Source: Cryptomeria japonica (Eukaryota > Streptophyta > Pinopsida > Cupressales > Cupressaceae). Taken from it: a stretch of 64,000 nt of DNA. The notes under the pieces are model-generated. The model had not been told where the DNA came from and ran no database searches. It saw only the letters and a list, made by a program, of their open reading frames with translations. The position numbers were made by a program, and so were the translations under genes. Shown here piece after piece: positions 33,230-47,069 of this stretch. Where the stretch lies: the NCBI RefSeq assembly GCF_030272615.1, contig NC_081407.1, positions 145,456,897 through 145,520,896 of the forward strand, in the 5' to 3' direction. Numbering within the stretch: position 1 is the stretch's first letter; each line of letters begins with the position of its first letter.

Positions 33230-35888
33230 CTAACCCCATTTTTCAAATCATTTTTTTATGTAGGACTAACTCTACAGGTACGCGGGAAACTAGGATCAAT
33301 GCGTATATAGCATAAAATAGTGCATCCAGTCAATACTTCAACGCATCTGATAGACTGTTTAGTGCATTGAAACCACCTTTTAGCGCTTCAAAGCTTAACT
33401 TTAGCACATAACCATTTTCCTATTTCCTGTAGGTTTCAGCGCTTAAATTAAATAGTTTAGCGCATTTAGACAACAGTTTAGCGCATCGAGGCTTTTCTGT
33501 AGCGCATAGAGGCTTTTCCGTAGCACATCAAGTCCATTCTGTAGCGCATAAACAGATACAAACATAAAATAAATTGTAACTGAAACTTAAAATAGACTTG
33601 TAGAAGTCCACAAAACAAAAAATTTGCTAACTGGTTTTGCTGCAGGTGACTAATGATTTATTTGTAGGGTGGAGAGTTTGTTTTACCAAAGTTAGGATTG
33701 ATGTAATTTAGTTTTGCTAACTTTGTTAAGTTAGTTAAGTTAATTTTTCTTCATTTTCTTGTTGGATAAAATTGAAATCATATTTCACTTTGGGGTACCT
33801 AAAAAGAACAACTATAAACTATTTCTTGCTTTCTTAAGAGAAAAATACTTCAGTTTGGAAGTTTTAAAAAGAACAAGCAAACTTTACTTTTGCAAATATT
33901 TTTAAAAGAAAAAGAACCTCACCATCCTTTGGTGTCTAAAAGGATTCACTTTATTTTTGCAAGATAAAGAACCTCATTTGTCAAAAGTTTTTGAAGCCAA
34001 CCAAAAGAGGGAGGTTCTTCCTCTTTATCGATTTCTTTTTGTTGACCAAATCGAACTCTTTGCTTTGTTGACTAGGTTTTTTGTACTAGCTTAGAAAATC
34101 ATTGATTTGGGAACTAAAATAAATACCATGCTTTTTTGGAGCAACATCTCCAAATAAACTTTAGCAAATCACTACACTAAAAGGATAAAAAGAACCTTGT
34201 TTGCCTTGTCTCGAAAGTGGAAGGTATATGCTCTCCCCTTAATTGGGTGATCAAAAAGCCAAACCACTCTTACGCTTTCAGTATTTCAAGCAATAAAACC
34301 TTTAGTAGGCCTGCCCTCCCGAGGAGCTAAAAACTCTTAAAGCCATTTTTTGGCCGGTGTGAGGGGAACGACTTTGACGCCAAGTGTTCCAGCCCACTAT
34401 AGTCAAAAGTGGAAGGAGATGAAAGTCCCTTTCAATGGTTTCGCGCAATGATTAGCCTTCCCCCAGTATCTTTACGATATGTAAAACCTTTGTTCTAAAG
34501 GTTGGGAAGCCTCCTGAGGGAGTTTATCACTAACGGACGAATAAGAAGCCTGATTACGAACCTTAGCAATAAAAACTTTGAGCTAAGTCAGTATCCAGAC
34601 ATTGGAAATATCATAGTGCAAGGGTGGGGAAGAATCCACCCCCAAGATTACTCACCATATATCTCCCAAGATAGCTACTCAATTGTGAAGCAATTCACTT
34701 TGGGTTAATTTCTGGCAAAAGGCAAAAAAAAGGGCGCCCCCTAGGGGGTGACAAGGCTGTTTGAGCTGACGGAGTATCAGGACTAGTGGGCTATGGTATT
34801 GTTGATGACCCTTGAATATAGAGTCTAATTGAATTGCATTATCTATATCCAAACTTGTTAAAACACTGGGGATTTGAACACATCCTCGCAGAATATACAC
34901 TCTTTGTTTAGAATAGACAAAAATGGTTATCTTTTTCATGCTGTGTTTGCATTTCATACTTCAGAAAATCATCCATGACAATTGAGAAAAAGTTAAAAAT
35001 CATAGAAAAACAAACAAGTCAAAGCAAACAGGGTAGTTTAGCACATAGAAGCAACATTCTAGCGCATCTGGAGAAAAACTTAGTGCTTTGAAAACATCTT
35101 TTAGCGCATCCACGCTTTAACATAGCGCAACCATTCTGAGAACTAGCGCATAATCAATTTAAGCATTCGATAGCTAAAACTTAGCGCTTCCTGAAAACAT
35201 CTCAGCGCTTTGAGGCAACAACTTAGCGCTTTGGGAGAAAATAGTAGGACTTTGAGTTCAAAAGTTAGCACGTTGGAAGGACATATTAGCACGTCACCTA
35301 TTCAGACCAAGTCAAAACCAAACAGTGCAAGTTAGCGCATAAAAAGGGCAGCTTAGCATGTTGAGATCTTTCTCTAGCACATTGATAACATTTGTTAGTG
35401 CATCTAGTCTCTGGCTTAGCACATAGTCGAGACTGTGGAAAACAGAGAACAACATAAACTTTTTTGAAAAATTTTACAAACAGTTTGGAAAGCCATTTTC
35501 ACTACTCACTCAATTTCATCAGGCAGAAATTCAAATCAAAGTGTCAGAACTATTCCAAAACAATCACAAAAAGAGATTCTTAGAACAAAAGTTGTTGAGT
35601 CCAAAACTAGCTGAAGGATGAACACATTTTCCTATCAGAATCAGGTAACATCATCACATACATCAAAAGGTCCTCCAATCAAACAGATTCTATCCTCAAA
35701 ATATACTTGTTTTAAACTAAAGCTGTCAAATCGAGTTTCCATATTGGGAAAGCTCTTATTCCATAACATTTGACACACCTTGTCATGAGGGGACATCTAA
35801 ACCTTGATTTGATAAAAGTAGACTTAAAGTTTCCTAACAAGGTATCTTAATCCAAAACAAATCAAAGGAAACCATTGATCACCTGTGC
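33230..35888 (+). other. T1 leader with clustered TAGCGCAT-like motifs
   Basis: The long untranslated leader contains two clusters (about 33335-33560 and 35035-35420) of TAGCGCAT, TTAGCGCTT, TAGCACAT and similar octamers. They are spaced mostly 20-35 nt apart and embedded in otherwise unrelated sequence. The stretch between them has no motif and no convincing ORF. The same octamer in reverse complement reappears at 47915-48280. Confidence 0.7.
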
Positions 35889-38792
35889 ATGACTAATCCT
35901 CATATTCTAAGAAGAAAAAGTATTCATCATAACACTAAGTTAAGGAAACAACAACCTAGTTCCCAGAAACTTGATAAAAAGAATAGATTTCTATACATCA
36001 ATCGCCAACTCTTCAAATCTCATCACACATTCCTTCATCATATGCACTTATATCTTCAAAACAAATCAAATGAATTTGACAAGGAACCATTGAGAAGTAG
36101 AGCATTTTTCCAAAAAGCAGCATTCAACCAATGCTTAAATCATGGAGGAAGGATCAATCCAGTTTTCTTCTCAGAAGTTTGCATTACTTACAACATACCT
36201 CGAATAGAGCCACCAACACCTGATCAAAATACAGAAGAGGAATTCATTCCCTTTATAATAGAAAGTTTCTACTAGATGCCCACTGCCACTTGCTCTCAAC
36301 GAAACAAACAAAGCGAACCACAACCTAAGTCCAGTATGGGTCAGAGATTATCAAATCCATTTGAGTATCCAAATATAGAAGACTTAGAGATCATTGAAGA
36401 GCTCCCCCAAGAATGTCAAGAAAGTGCTTCATTTCAAAGACTTATGGAACACCTCATAGAGGGCAACAAAGAAAAATACCTGATTCAAACAAAGAGAAGA
36501 GGATGCATGTGACCCTGATCCAAACATACCTGATTCACACATACCACAACACACGCCTACCCAAACTAGAAACAATAAGAAGGAAGAACTCTTCCCTCGG
36601 CAAACAAATGCACCCTTGGTTGCTCTCACACAACAAATGCAAATGCTACAAAAGCAAATGCAAGACATGCAACAGGGATCAATAGTTGGTATTCATTAAA
36701 CGAAATTTGTCCTTACCCTTTTGACAGAAGGTTAAACATGGTACCATTTCCGCCAAATTCAGACATTCCAAAATTTGACAAATATGATGGAAAAAATGAT
36801 CCTTGTGATCATGTTCGGTAATTTTGTACCATGAGCCTGGAATTTGCCCATGATGACACCTACTTGATGAAGATATTCCCAAGAAGCTTGGGAGGACAAA
36901 TAATGGAATGGTTATCCAAAATCACACCTCCTGTTAGATCCTTCGATGAGTTAGTCAACAATTTTATCACTCAATACTCCTACAATATTCAACATGCAAT
37001 CACTATGTTAGATGTCTGCAATACCAAACAGAAAAAAAATGAAACATTCATGGTGTTTCTTCAACACTGGTGACAGATGGTTTCAAGATACCCTCGGGAT
37101 GTGCCCGAAAAGGAAAAGATGGAAATTTTCATCAACAATTTTCATAGCGAGATGAGTTACATACTCAAGCTCCAATGCATACCATCTTTTGCCAAACTGA
37201 TTGAAAATGGCATCCAAGTAGAGGAGGCATGTGTTAAGAAAGGAATATTGAAATTCTTCAAAGAAGGAACAAATTCAACCAACTCTCATTACAATAACCC
37301 AAACAACAACAACAACTTAGACAAATCCAGGTTCTGGGCCAGAAACAAAAATACTAGAAATGAAGGAGGAAACGAGGCTAATGACGTAAAGTCCAAACAA
37401 CTAGTATTGGCCTAATCAGGCAATCCTCAGGCTACCAAGAATAAAAAAGGTGCTAACCAAGGTACTAACACTTATGCACCAAATACCAATCCCAAACATC
37501 CCAACACAAACAACACCAACAATTCCCAAAACAATAACACAAATCGAAGACCAAATACAAACTCATGAGGTAACATCAACAACTTTCCTAAACACATTTA
37601 CACACCATTAGGGCAATCATTAGAGTCCACATTCAGAGAGCTCCTGGCAAACAAAATTATCTCCTTATCAACAATCAACAACTTTGAACCACAAGTAAAA
37701 GCACCTTGGTGGAATGACTCACACTTTTGTGATTTTCATCGAAACAAAGGACATCAAACAAATGATTGCATGAGGCTAAAAAACATTGTTCAAGACATGA
37801 TTGGTAGAGGTGATTTAACGGTCGATGGTCTCAAGACAAATGGTGACCATGACACCTTTAAAAATCCTCTTCCAAACTACAACAAGGATGGAGCTTCAAT
37901 ATCAAATGATACACGCGGAGCTCGTATCAATCACATATACAATAACACCATCAATCATATATCAACATATGCTAATCAAGTAAATTTCATTACAATCAAG
38001 GACAAACGTGAACATGAATCGATCAATGTAACCACCAGAGCTCAAAAATATGTCTTGAAAGGGCATACATCAGCAACAAACACCATACCCAAAATTCAAT
38101 ATGATCTGGTCAGTCAATTGCGCAAAACTCCTACTCAAATATCTATACTTGAGTTGCTGAAACTTTCACCAAAACACAAGGACATCTTGGAACAAGCACT
38201 ATTGGAAACAAATGTACCTCAAGATTTGGATATTGACAAATTCCAAGCCATGGTAGCTCACATGACAGGGCCTCATAATCTCACCTTTTTTGAGCATGAT
38301 AATATTTCATTGAGCCATCCACACAATACTCCACTCCACATTGAAGTGTTGGTCTACAAACATCGAGTTAAAAGAGTATTAATAGATGGAGGAGCTGGAA
38401 TCAACATCTATATCTTAAAACTTATCCGTGCATTAGGCTTCTCTGAGAAGTCTATTGATCCATGCAAAAAGATCACTATCAAAGCATATGATGATGAAGA
38501 AAGATCATCCAAGGGAACAGTGGTATTGCCAATTCAAATAGGACCGATACAAAGGGACAATATGTGCCAAGTTTTAGACATAGACCTCACATATAATATC
38601 TTATTAGGTCGACCTTGGATACATGAAATGCAAGCAATACCCTCAACTTACCACCAATGTGTTAAGTTCCCATACAATGGGAAAGAGATTTATCAGCAGA
38701 TCATAACCCTTTTCAATATTGTAACACTATGGGGGCAGCCCAAGACAGTTTGGTTCCACATAACAGAGAAAAACAAACTTCCTCGACACTAG
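35889..38792 (+). pseudogene. T1 gag and aspartic protease
   Basis: One phase runs from the ATG at 35889 through 38792 with a stop before 36276, a local frame change at about 36510-36665 and stops near 36822, 37071, 37413 and 37566. Recognisable parts are the gag core (PNSDIPKFDKYDGKNDPCDH, about 36757-36816; GGQIMEWLSKI), an Asn-rich linker, a knuckle-like FCDFHRNKGHQTNDC (about 37730-37772) and the retropepsin (RVLIDGGAGINI, about 38370-38405, with LLGRPWIH at 38602). The catalytic Asp is followed by GG rather than the usual TG/SG. The frame opens again in another phase at 38729. Confidence 0.85.
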
Positions 38793-40024
38793 ATCTTCAA
38801 CAAGAAAAGCTTAAATCTTTATCTATGGATTTCAAACAGAAGATGAAAATCAAAGAACAAGGCATGGGAGAGTACTCTTTGGAACCCTTGTGTCTAATCA
38901 ACTTACCAGCATCGCCTAAATCTCATGGGCTACCTTTGGCATCAATACATCAAGCAACATAGCCCATCACCAAGTTTGATGGTAAATTTATTCAACTAGA
39001 CACACTAGCTCATGAATCAGAAGAGAAGGACATCCTTAGTTGGCTATACAAGGATGAAGAAGAAGTCAGAGCAGCTACTCTGGAAGTTGCTATACCAACA
39101 CAGCTGTATGGAAAAGGCTACCTGATCATGCAACAAATGGGATACAATGGCAAAGGACCTATTGACAAGCATCAAGAAGGTATCACAGAACCATTGGATC
39201 CTCCTTCATAGTTTTCTAAAGACAAAATAGGATTGGGCTATGAACACACTCTACCTCCAAAGAAGACACCAAATAAATATCAAAAACCTCAGTGGAAAGC
39301 AAAGAAGAAATACAAGGAGGACTCATGGAAGGAGGCACTATTTGAATCAGCAGAAACAATACGAAAAGAACGTGAATACCAGGAAAAAAAGAAACAACAC
39401 GAGGAGTTGGCCATTCAAAGAGAAGAAGCACATTGTGTGGAAGTACATCATGTTCAAGAACCTATTTCAAACAAAGAAGAATCACCCCCTAACAAAATCA
39501 TTACTCCCTGAGGAGAGACAGTATATGAGTAGATGCAAAGAGTAGAAGCAAGATCTGATACGGAATTAGAGAAAACTATCAGACTAGTATCAATCATCAG
39601 GGACCTATTTTCACCTTACAACATACCAGTCCATAGCACTAAAAGAATCGGGGATAATACCTCTGAGACTGATTCAAATGAGTATGAATGGGGAAACTAT
39701 TCAAATGTTACTGAAGATATTGCTGAAAATGCTATTCATACACCCCTTTCTCAAGAAGGACAAGGCACATAGCCTAGACTACTTGAATTTGGTCCACAAA
39801 ATATCTATGACGCCAAAGAAAACAAGCAACGACATTATGAGCAAGTCTACACGGAAGATGATACCATTGAAGACCTTGACAAAATCATTAACTTATTCAA
39901 TATCCCAACTAACCTTGATGATACTTCCATCCTAACACTTACGGCAACCGAACTCAACCCACCCAATGACTCTTTACCACTCGTCTTTCCTGATCTTATA
40001 GACTGGGATGAACCTGAAAAATCA
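38729..40024 (+). pseudogene. T1 G-patch and acidic linker between protease and RT
   Basis: In the phase starting at 38729 the chain continues from the protease. It passes stops near 38960, 39209, 39511 and 39770 and reaches an acidic linker ending ELNPPNDSLPLVFPDLIDW. At about 39104-39250 lies a G-patch: YGKGYLIMQQMGYNGKGP followed by GITEP and IGLGYE. The glycines, the aromatic residues and the MGY core match the family. G-patch domains bind nucleic acid or helicases and occur next to the protease in some retroelements. T2 keeps the linker but its G-patch is not visible. Confidence 0.7.
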
Positions 40025-40196
40025 TGACATACCAATTTTCCCCAATGATGATTCCATTATCCATTACTTATGTACCGTCAACCTGGAAATAGAATCTACC
40101 AGCGAACAAAGTAACGACATCTGCAATCAAGGGAGTGCCAAGTCTCTCAGTTGTAAAAATGAAAGAAATAAAAGATCTACTACTGAAAACTAGTCA

Positions 40197-41760
40197 ATGG
40201 TAGCACTAGATCACAAAAAAGTAAAAATAAAGGACGCATTTGAGGGTGAAAACCTTTTTGAGGCACCTAAAGATGAGAGACTTGACACTCTTCCTGAACA
40301 CTATCAGGAACGATCACCCATATTTGTTGAACCCACTAAATCAATCAACATTGGTACAAAGGAAGCAACCAAAAACATACACCTAGCAGAATCTCTGACA
40401 GAGGTAGAAAAACAAGAGTTTATCAAAGTTTTCAAAGAAAAGAAAATTAATTTTGCTTGGTCATATGCAAATATGCTCGGGATTGATCCATATTTAATCA
40501 TGCATCACTTATCTATTACTCTAGGAGCTATGCCGGTTAAGCAAAAACTGAGAAAGATGAATCCACATGTAGCACTCATGGTCAAAGCTAAGCTAAAGAA
40601 ACTATTAGACGTTGGATTTATTTGACCTATAGACTATGCGGAATGGATTTCCAACATTGTGCCAGTTTCAAAACCAAATGGTAGCATCAGGATATGCACC
40701 GATTTTAGAGATGTCAACAAAGCTTGTTCAAAGGATGACTTCCCTTTACCCAGTATCAACATAATTGTAGACCTCACAGCAGGCCATGCGATGTTATCAT
40801 TAATGGATGGTTTTTCTGGCTATAATCAAATCAAGATAGCTCCAGAGGATCAAGATAAAATAACGTTTACCTATCCTTGGGGAACGTATTGTTGGAATGT
40901 CATGCCTTTTTGGCTTAAAGAATGTTGGGGCAACTTATCAACGAGCAATGATGACAATCTTTCATGACATGATGCATACCTTCATGAAGGACTATGTGGA
41001 TGACTTACTAGCTAAGTCATTTACCCAAGCAGAACATCTAGGCATATTAGAGAAATTTTTTGAGAGATTTGAGAAATTCCAAGTCAGGCTCAACCCTAAG
41101 AAGTGTGTCTTCGGGGTAACATCAGGCAAGTTATTAGGCTACATCGTGTCAGCAAAAGGCATTGAAGTAGATCCAGCAAAGGTATAAGCCATTATGGAGA
41201 TGCCACCACCTAAAAACATCAGCCAACTTAGATCCATGCAAGGATGACTCCAGTCAATCAGGCAGTTCACCGCCCAACTAGTAGACAAAAGTCTACCATT
41301 CAATCATTTTCTACACAAGAATGTACCATTTTGATGTGAAGCCAAATGTGCAGAATCATTCTATCAAATCAAGCAATATTTAATGAGCCCACCAGTTCTG
41401 GTACCACCAATAGCAGGAAAGCCACTTATTCTCTACATATCAACAACGAACATATCATTGGGGGCACTATTAGCACAAGAAAATCAAGAAGGCAAGGAAC
41501 GAGCTATTTATTACATCAGTAGAACTTTGAATGGATATGAGATCAATTATACATTCATTGAGAAGACTTGTTTGACAGTGGTATTTGCTTCTCAAAAGTT
41601 CTGACACTACATGCTAGCTCACACAATCAAGCTAATAGAAAAAATTGACCCTCTAAAGCACTTACTCAGCAAAGCAGCTCTCACAAGCAGATTGGCTAAA
41701 TGGGTAATGATTCTTAGCGAATTTGATATCCACTAAACAGAGCGTCAAGCTATCAAATGA
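40197..41760 (+). pseudogene. T1 reverse transcriptase and first RNase H
   Basis: After the N-terminal part (DTLPEHYQERSPIFVEPT) comes the RT: PVSKPNGSIRICTDFRDVNK, LMDGFSGYNQI, then a frame change near 40900, and the catalytic YVDD at 40993-41004. RNase H follows at 41383-41604 (LILYISTTNISLGALLAQ, ERAIYYISRTL). Stops: TGA at 40623, 41245, 41332 and 41602; TAA at 41185. The domain order is that of a Gypsy pol. The copy cannot make an active enzyme. Confidence 0.9.
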
Positions 41761-41805
41761 TAGGTAATTGCAGATCAATTAGCTGATGCACCACTACCCG
41801 ATAAA

Positions 41806-42440
41806 CAACCAATGGCGATCAAATTTCTAGATAGGTATGTTCTTACTATTACCACCAAGCAATGGACCCTATACTTTGATGGTTCCTACATTCAACATGG
41901 CTCAGGTGCCAACATCTTGTTCCTCAATCCTAAAGGAAACACCATACCAAGATCATATAGGCTCATGTTTCCATGCACAAATAACATTGCTGAGTATGAG
42001 GCACTGGTTATAGGAATCAAAATGACCGTAGAATGGAGAATCACAGAATTGAAAGTCTACAGAGATTCACAACTAGTCATAAATCAGATCAACAATGACT
42101 ATCAAACAAAAGATGACAAGCTGCTACCATACAAATGAATGGTGGATGATTTCGAACAGTATTTTATACACATCACCTTCAAACAAATACCCATGTTGGA
42201 CAACAGAGCATCCAATGAAATGGCTACTATCGCTTCACTGCTACAAATTCCAGAACAACAAAGTCATTATGAGTTTCTAGTAGAGCAACTATTTTCCCCA
42301 GCCTATGACAATTCCGCATCCCATGTTATCTACGCCTTAACCACTTTAGACTCTCTGTTATATGGAACAATATACGACTATCTCAAAACCAATACCCTAC
42401 CCATTGACCTATCTCTAAATAAAAAATGCAACTTTATCCG
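41806..42440 (+). pseudogene. T1 second (archaeal-type) RNase H
   Basis: TLYFDGSYIQHGSGANILF, then NNIAEYEALVIGIKM, then VYRDSQLVINQI show the D-E-D catalytic pattern of an additional RNase H placed between the RT-linked RNase H and integrase. This is the defining trait of Tat-lineage elements. A TGA at 42136 breaks it at the end. In T2 only its second half remains. Confidence 0.88.
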
Positions 42441-43614
42441 ACAAGCCTCCCGTTACACTCTAACTACTGATACTATTTACCGTTGAGGTCTAGATGGTAC
42501 TCTTCTATGTTTCCTTGTTCGTAATGAATCTGACTCTTCTTTACAATAACTTCAAGAAGGTATCTATGGCACACATTCAAGTGGTCCTACTCTTGCTAAA
42601 AAACTTCTAAGAATGGGATATTACTGGCCGACAACAGAAAATGATTCTTATCATTTTGCAAAGAAATGTCCTAAATGCCAAATCCATGACAATCTTATAC
42701 ATGCACCAGCACAAGAATTACAACCATTTACAACATCATGGCCCTTTTGTCAATGGGGACTAGACTTAGTAGGTAAAATACACCCTTCATCTTCAAATGG
42801 ACACAAGTTCATTATCACTGCAACAAAATATTTTACCAAATGAATTGAAGCGGTCCCCATGACCACAGTAACTGGAAAACAAATTGCCTCTTTTATTCTT
42901 AATTATCTGATCTATAGATACGACATTCCCAGTTCCATCATCACAGACAATGGACGACCTTTCAAAAACCAAGATGTGCGAGAACTATGTGGACGATTCA
43001 AAATACAACATCGTTTCTCTACACCTTACTACCCACAAGGGAATGGTCAAGCAGAAGCAACAAATAAAACAATATTGAAAATCCTCAAGAAAACAGTAAA
43101 TGATGCAGGAAAAGATTGGCACGTGCAACTCAATCCAACACTTTGGGCATACAGAACTAGCATCCGCACACCTACATGACCTATGCCATATTCATTGGTG
43201 TATGGATCAGAAGCAATTTTACCCCTTGAGGTAGAAATCCCATCACTCAGAGTATCTTTAAAAGGCCTCATTCCAGATGAAGAGTATCGAGTAAACAGAC
43301 TGCAAGAACTAGAACTTCTAGATGAAAAGCGACAACATGCTTATACTCACCTAAAAGCATACCAGCAACGCATGTACCGAAGCTACAACCACAAGGTCGT
43401 CCCTAGGATTTTTAAAGTTGGTGATCTCGTACTCAAAGAAAATCCTAGAAATCAACAAGATCGAGAAAAGAAAGGGAAATTTGAACCTAACTAGTTGGGT
43501 CCCTATGTCATCATATCAGCCTATGGATCAGTCGCCTATCAGCTAACAACTTTAGAAGGCGATGTGCTTGATGAACCAACAAACAACATCCATCTAAAGA
43601 GATACTATACTTGA
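42441..43614 (+). pseudogene. T1 integrase
   Basis: An HHCC zinc region (GTHSSGPTLAKKL ... KKCPKCQ, about 42569-42690) is followed by the DDE core: WGLDLVGK, IITDNGRPF and QGNGQAEATNK. A C-terminal GPY/F-like part (LGPYVI near 43497) follows. Stops: TGA at 42484, 42841, 43177 and TAG at 43492. It ends just before an A-rich stretch and the 3' region. Confidence 0.9.
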
Positions 43615-44996
43615 GCAGTCTAATGCACGGAAAAGATGAAAAATCCAAAAAAAATAAATAATAAAATACAAAAAAAAATAGAAAAATACAAAAAAACAAA
43701 CAAAAGGATGTAGTAGAAACAAATGGTGAAAACCTGACAACAAACACTACTTGTGAGAGAAAAAATCCTCTATCTATCTTTTCTCCTAACTTTTATATCC
43801 ACAATCAAGCACCACCGGCCATCACCCAACACTTTATCAAAATAACGTTATCTCAAACATACTTAGCGTAGTCACTGTCCTTGCTTATCCAAAAATAATT
43901 TCATCATATCCCACCATGGCTTGGTAATCACTGTACATATCCATGTCAGGCGGTAAAGTTAGCTAGGGGCAACATTGATCTACATTCCATCATGTCAAAA
44001 CTTGCAGCAGACCAAGAGAATCATATCCAACAAAAAAACAACAATCAAGAGAACAAAACATTGATACACTTAACAAATTCACAACACATGATGGATGATT
44101 TTCTGAAGTATAAAATGTTTACATCTTGCATAAAGTTTAGACTATTTTTGCACTTGAACTCTTTTGAACTATTGGATCCCCTAAATTTTCTCAAAAATGC
44201 ATCGAGCTAGAGAAAGTAATTGGGACTCTAATATTTTTTAGTTTTCTATCTTTGAGGCGATCACTTGTACTGTGCAAATACTCATCTTGATACATGATTC
44301 AAAGCATATCACTGAAGACATGATTCCACTTTGCGCATACAAATGGTTTAATCTTGTCTATTTTTACGCAAGCCACACTTAGGTCATCTCGATTAAATTA
44401 TACCTCGACGCTTGTGCCATCTTGCAAAATCAAAAGTCATGTAAATTTTTCTCAGGTCATTATGGTTCAATTAAACCATTATGCTTGTATAAATTTTTAA
44501 CATATCCAAATAGCTCAATGATGATAAACACAAAGAAAACAACAACATGTGACTATACAGGAATGACAAAGGGAAGAATGAGGATGATCCATTAGTTGCA
44601 TATCATTTTACAATTAGCTGCATATCATTATCATACATCTCATTTTCAAGATACATCTCACAGCATATCATTATCATACATCTCATTTTCAAGATACATC
44701 TCACAACATATCATTATCATACATCTCATTTTCAAGATACATCTCACATATCATACATCATACATCATCCGGTCACATCCATCAAATATCAAATCCTATG
44801 TATTTATCTAAGCATTGCATCATCATCATAGAATCATCAAATTCATATATAAAGCATCATCCATAAAACACATCACATATGGATCAAAGAAATCGGTGTC
44901 GTATATATATATCTCAAAAATTCTCAAATATACAAAATATGTCATGTCTGTCCCAAATATAACATAATGATCATAATACAATAGAGATAAGGTCTC
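43615..44996 (+). other. T1 3' non-coding region with an internal repeat shared with T2
   Basis: An A-rich stretch (43640-43710) and GATGGTGAAAACCT (43721-43734) are followed at 44363-44490 by two versions of 'TTAGGTCATC..GGTTCAATTATACC' style sequence. T2 has the same features at 58380-58520 and 59148-59275. At 44625-44755 a 43-bp unit containing CATTTTCAAGATACATCTCA is repeated three times (44641, 44684, 44727). Confidence 0.65.
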
Positions 44997-47069
44997 TCAG
45001 GTATGACTATCTCCTGAGGGTGAAGGTCTCATGACAAATGTCCAAGCACCTGGATCTCCTGGTGGATCATGTCGAGATGACCCACTCACACCTCTGCTCT
45101 CTATCCTCGAAGCAGTCTACCTGGATCGACTGGATCTCATCGTAGTAAAACTAGGAGCTCTGTGATCCCTGAGAACCACCTCCTCATATAGATGTCGGTA
45201 GTACTAAACCTCCTTGGATGTATACTGCATCTCTCTCAATGTTTCTCTCATCGAATGACCAACCACCACTCTCTCTAGACTATCCGCTCGAGCCTCTGCT
45301 CGACCTGAGTGCTCCAACACTGTATCCTACTCTGCGGTAATCTGACGCTGCTGCGCCAGTACCTGTGTCTATAGATGCTACATTGACAACTGTAAGGATC
45401 TAATCTGAGAATCCTCTCTATGAGTGGGAATATGAATCTGAAGGGGTACCTGTGTCATAGTACCCCTGTCCCTATCCCTATCCTCGGCACCGGTGGGGGT
45501 AGAATATCTGATCTCCTCCTTTGGGAGGGTCGTCTAAACTCATCCATCCCACCCATAGCTGCTATAGCCTCTCTTGCTTGACCACCTCCACCAGCTTCGA
45601 TCGCTAAACCTCCCCTCCCTCTATCCCCACCATCTCCTCCTCTATCTCCCCGCATCCTTCTATGCCCACCATCTCCTCCTCTATCACCCCGCATCCCTCT
45701 ATCCCCACCAACTCCTCCTCTATCTCCTCTCCTCCCCCTATCTCCTCTCCCCGCTCTATCTCTATGCCAACCTCAGCCACCTCCTCCACCATCTCCACCG
45801 TCATCACCTCCACCATCCCCACCTCCCTCCTCGAGCTCCTCTCCCTCCTCTCTCCGTCTCCCTAGCCTCTCGGGTTGCTCATCCTCATTGTCATCAAAAG
45901 TGGGAATAATCTCCACTGGATCAAATATCCGGGCTACAACATGAGCCACAAAGAGAGCTGGAAAATCCTCCGTCATCCCTGCATCCACTACCCCGTAGGC
46001 ATAGTCCCATATCTGGCCGCCTAGATGCATGTACTCCTCAATCGCCGCAACATTATCAATGGTTGGACCTCACTCTAGAACATCCTACCTCCATCGAGCA
46101 TATAAGCATGCTCCCTGTGGTATACCCTGTTGTCGACCATACTGCCGCTGAACTTGGCTGTGCAGGAATCTCTCAATCAAAAATGGTGTCCACCCTATCA
46201 GGAATCAGGACATGTACACATAGGGTATCTCTAGCCCATCCTCCTCCCACACCTCACACTCCATATACGGTCTCTAGAAAACCATATCAATATCATCTAA
46301 CACCCTCCTCCAATGCTCTAGTTTGCCCAGCTTACGCTGGATAACTATCCCTGTGTATCCATATGCATAGGCGCGCCCAACTGGCCTATCTTTGTCTGCA
46401 AGTGGCCTCGCTGCGGGAATGTGCTCCCACACCCATACCTATAGCAATGTAACCCCAGTTGATAAACTACTATAGCCTAAGTATACCACTTGATGCAAAT
46501 CTCTGTATAATTGGGCCAACATACTAGACCCCCATGCAAATCGATGACCCTGTGTCACCATATTCTCCAGAACCAACCCCCATCCCACTGCTAGTCCCTT
46601 CGATCTATGGTCGGGACACAAGAAGCCACCTTCAAAACCTGCTAGTACTGACGGTAGTGGGGCATAGTCAAAATCAATAAACTCCTGCCAAGGGATCTCA
46701 TACCCACAAATCATATCATCATGCAAAATCCAGTGAAGCACCTCTATCCCACCCTTCTCAGTCTTCTCATAAGGCAATAGTGCACCTACCATAGAGATCC
46801 ACAAAATCCAATAGCAATCCTCTGGTGTGACTATAATCTCGCCTCTCACCAAGTGAAAGGTGTTGGTGTCACTATGCCACCTCTCTGCCAATGCTGTCAA
46901 TAAACCCCGGTTAATGATATATCGAGGCATGTCCAACAAAGAGGACAATCCACATCTCTCAATGATATCTCTATCCGCCTATGTCAATCGCAGAATCAGA
47001 GACCATGGCCTAAGAAATTGCTCTTGTGATTGAAGAACCCCAAGCCACTCCTGTCACAAACAAAGCATG

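Noticed and set aside
45574-45909. Open frames on both strands of the GA/CT-rich stretch, one of them RGD/RGG-like
   Set aside because: They are shadows of the low-complexity Gly/Asp/Glu-coding part of the antisense PMD gene. A frame change there may put the RGG-like frame into the original protein, but no separate gene is supported.
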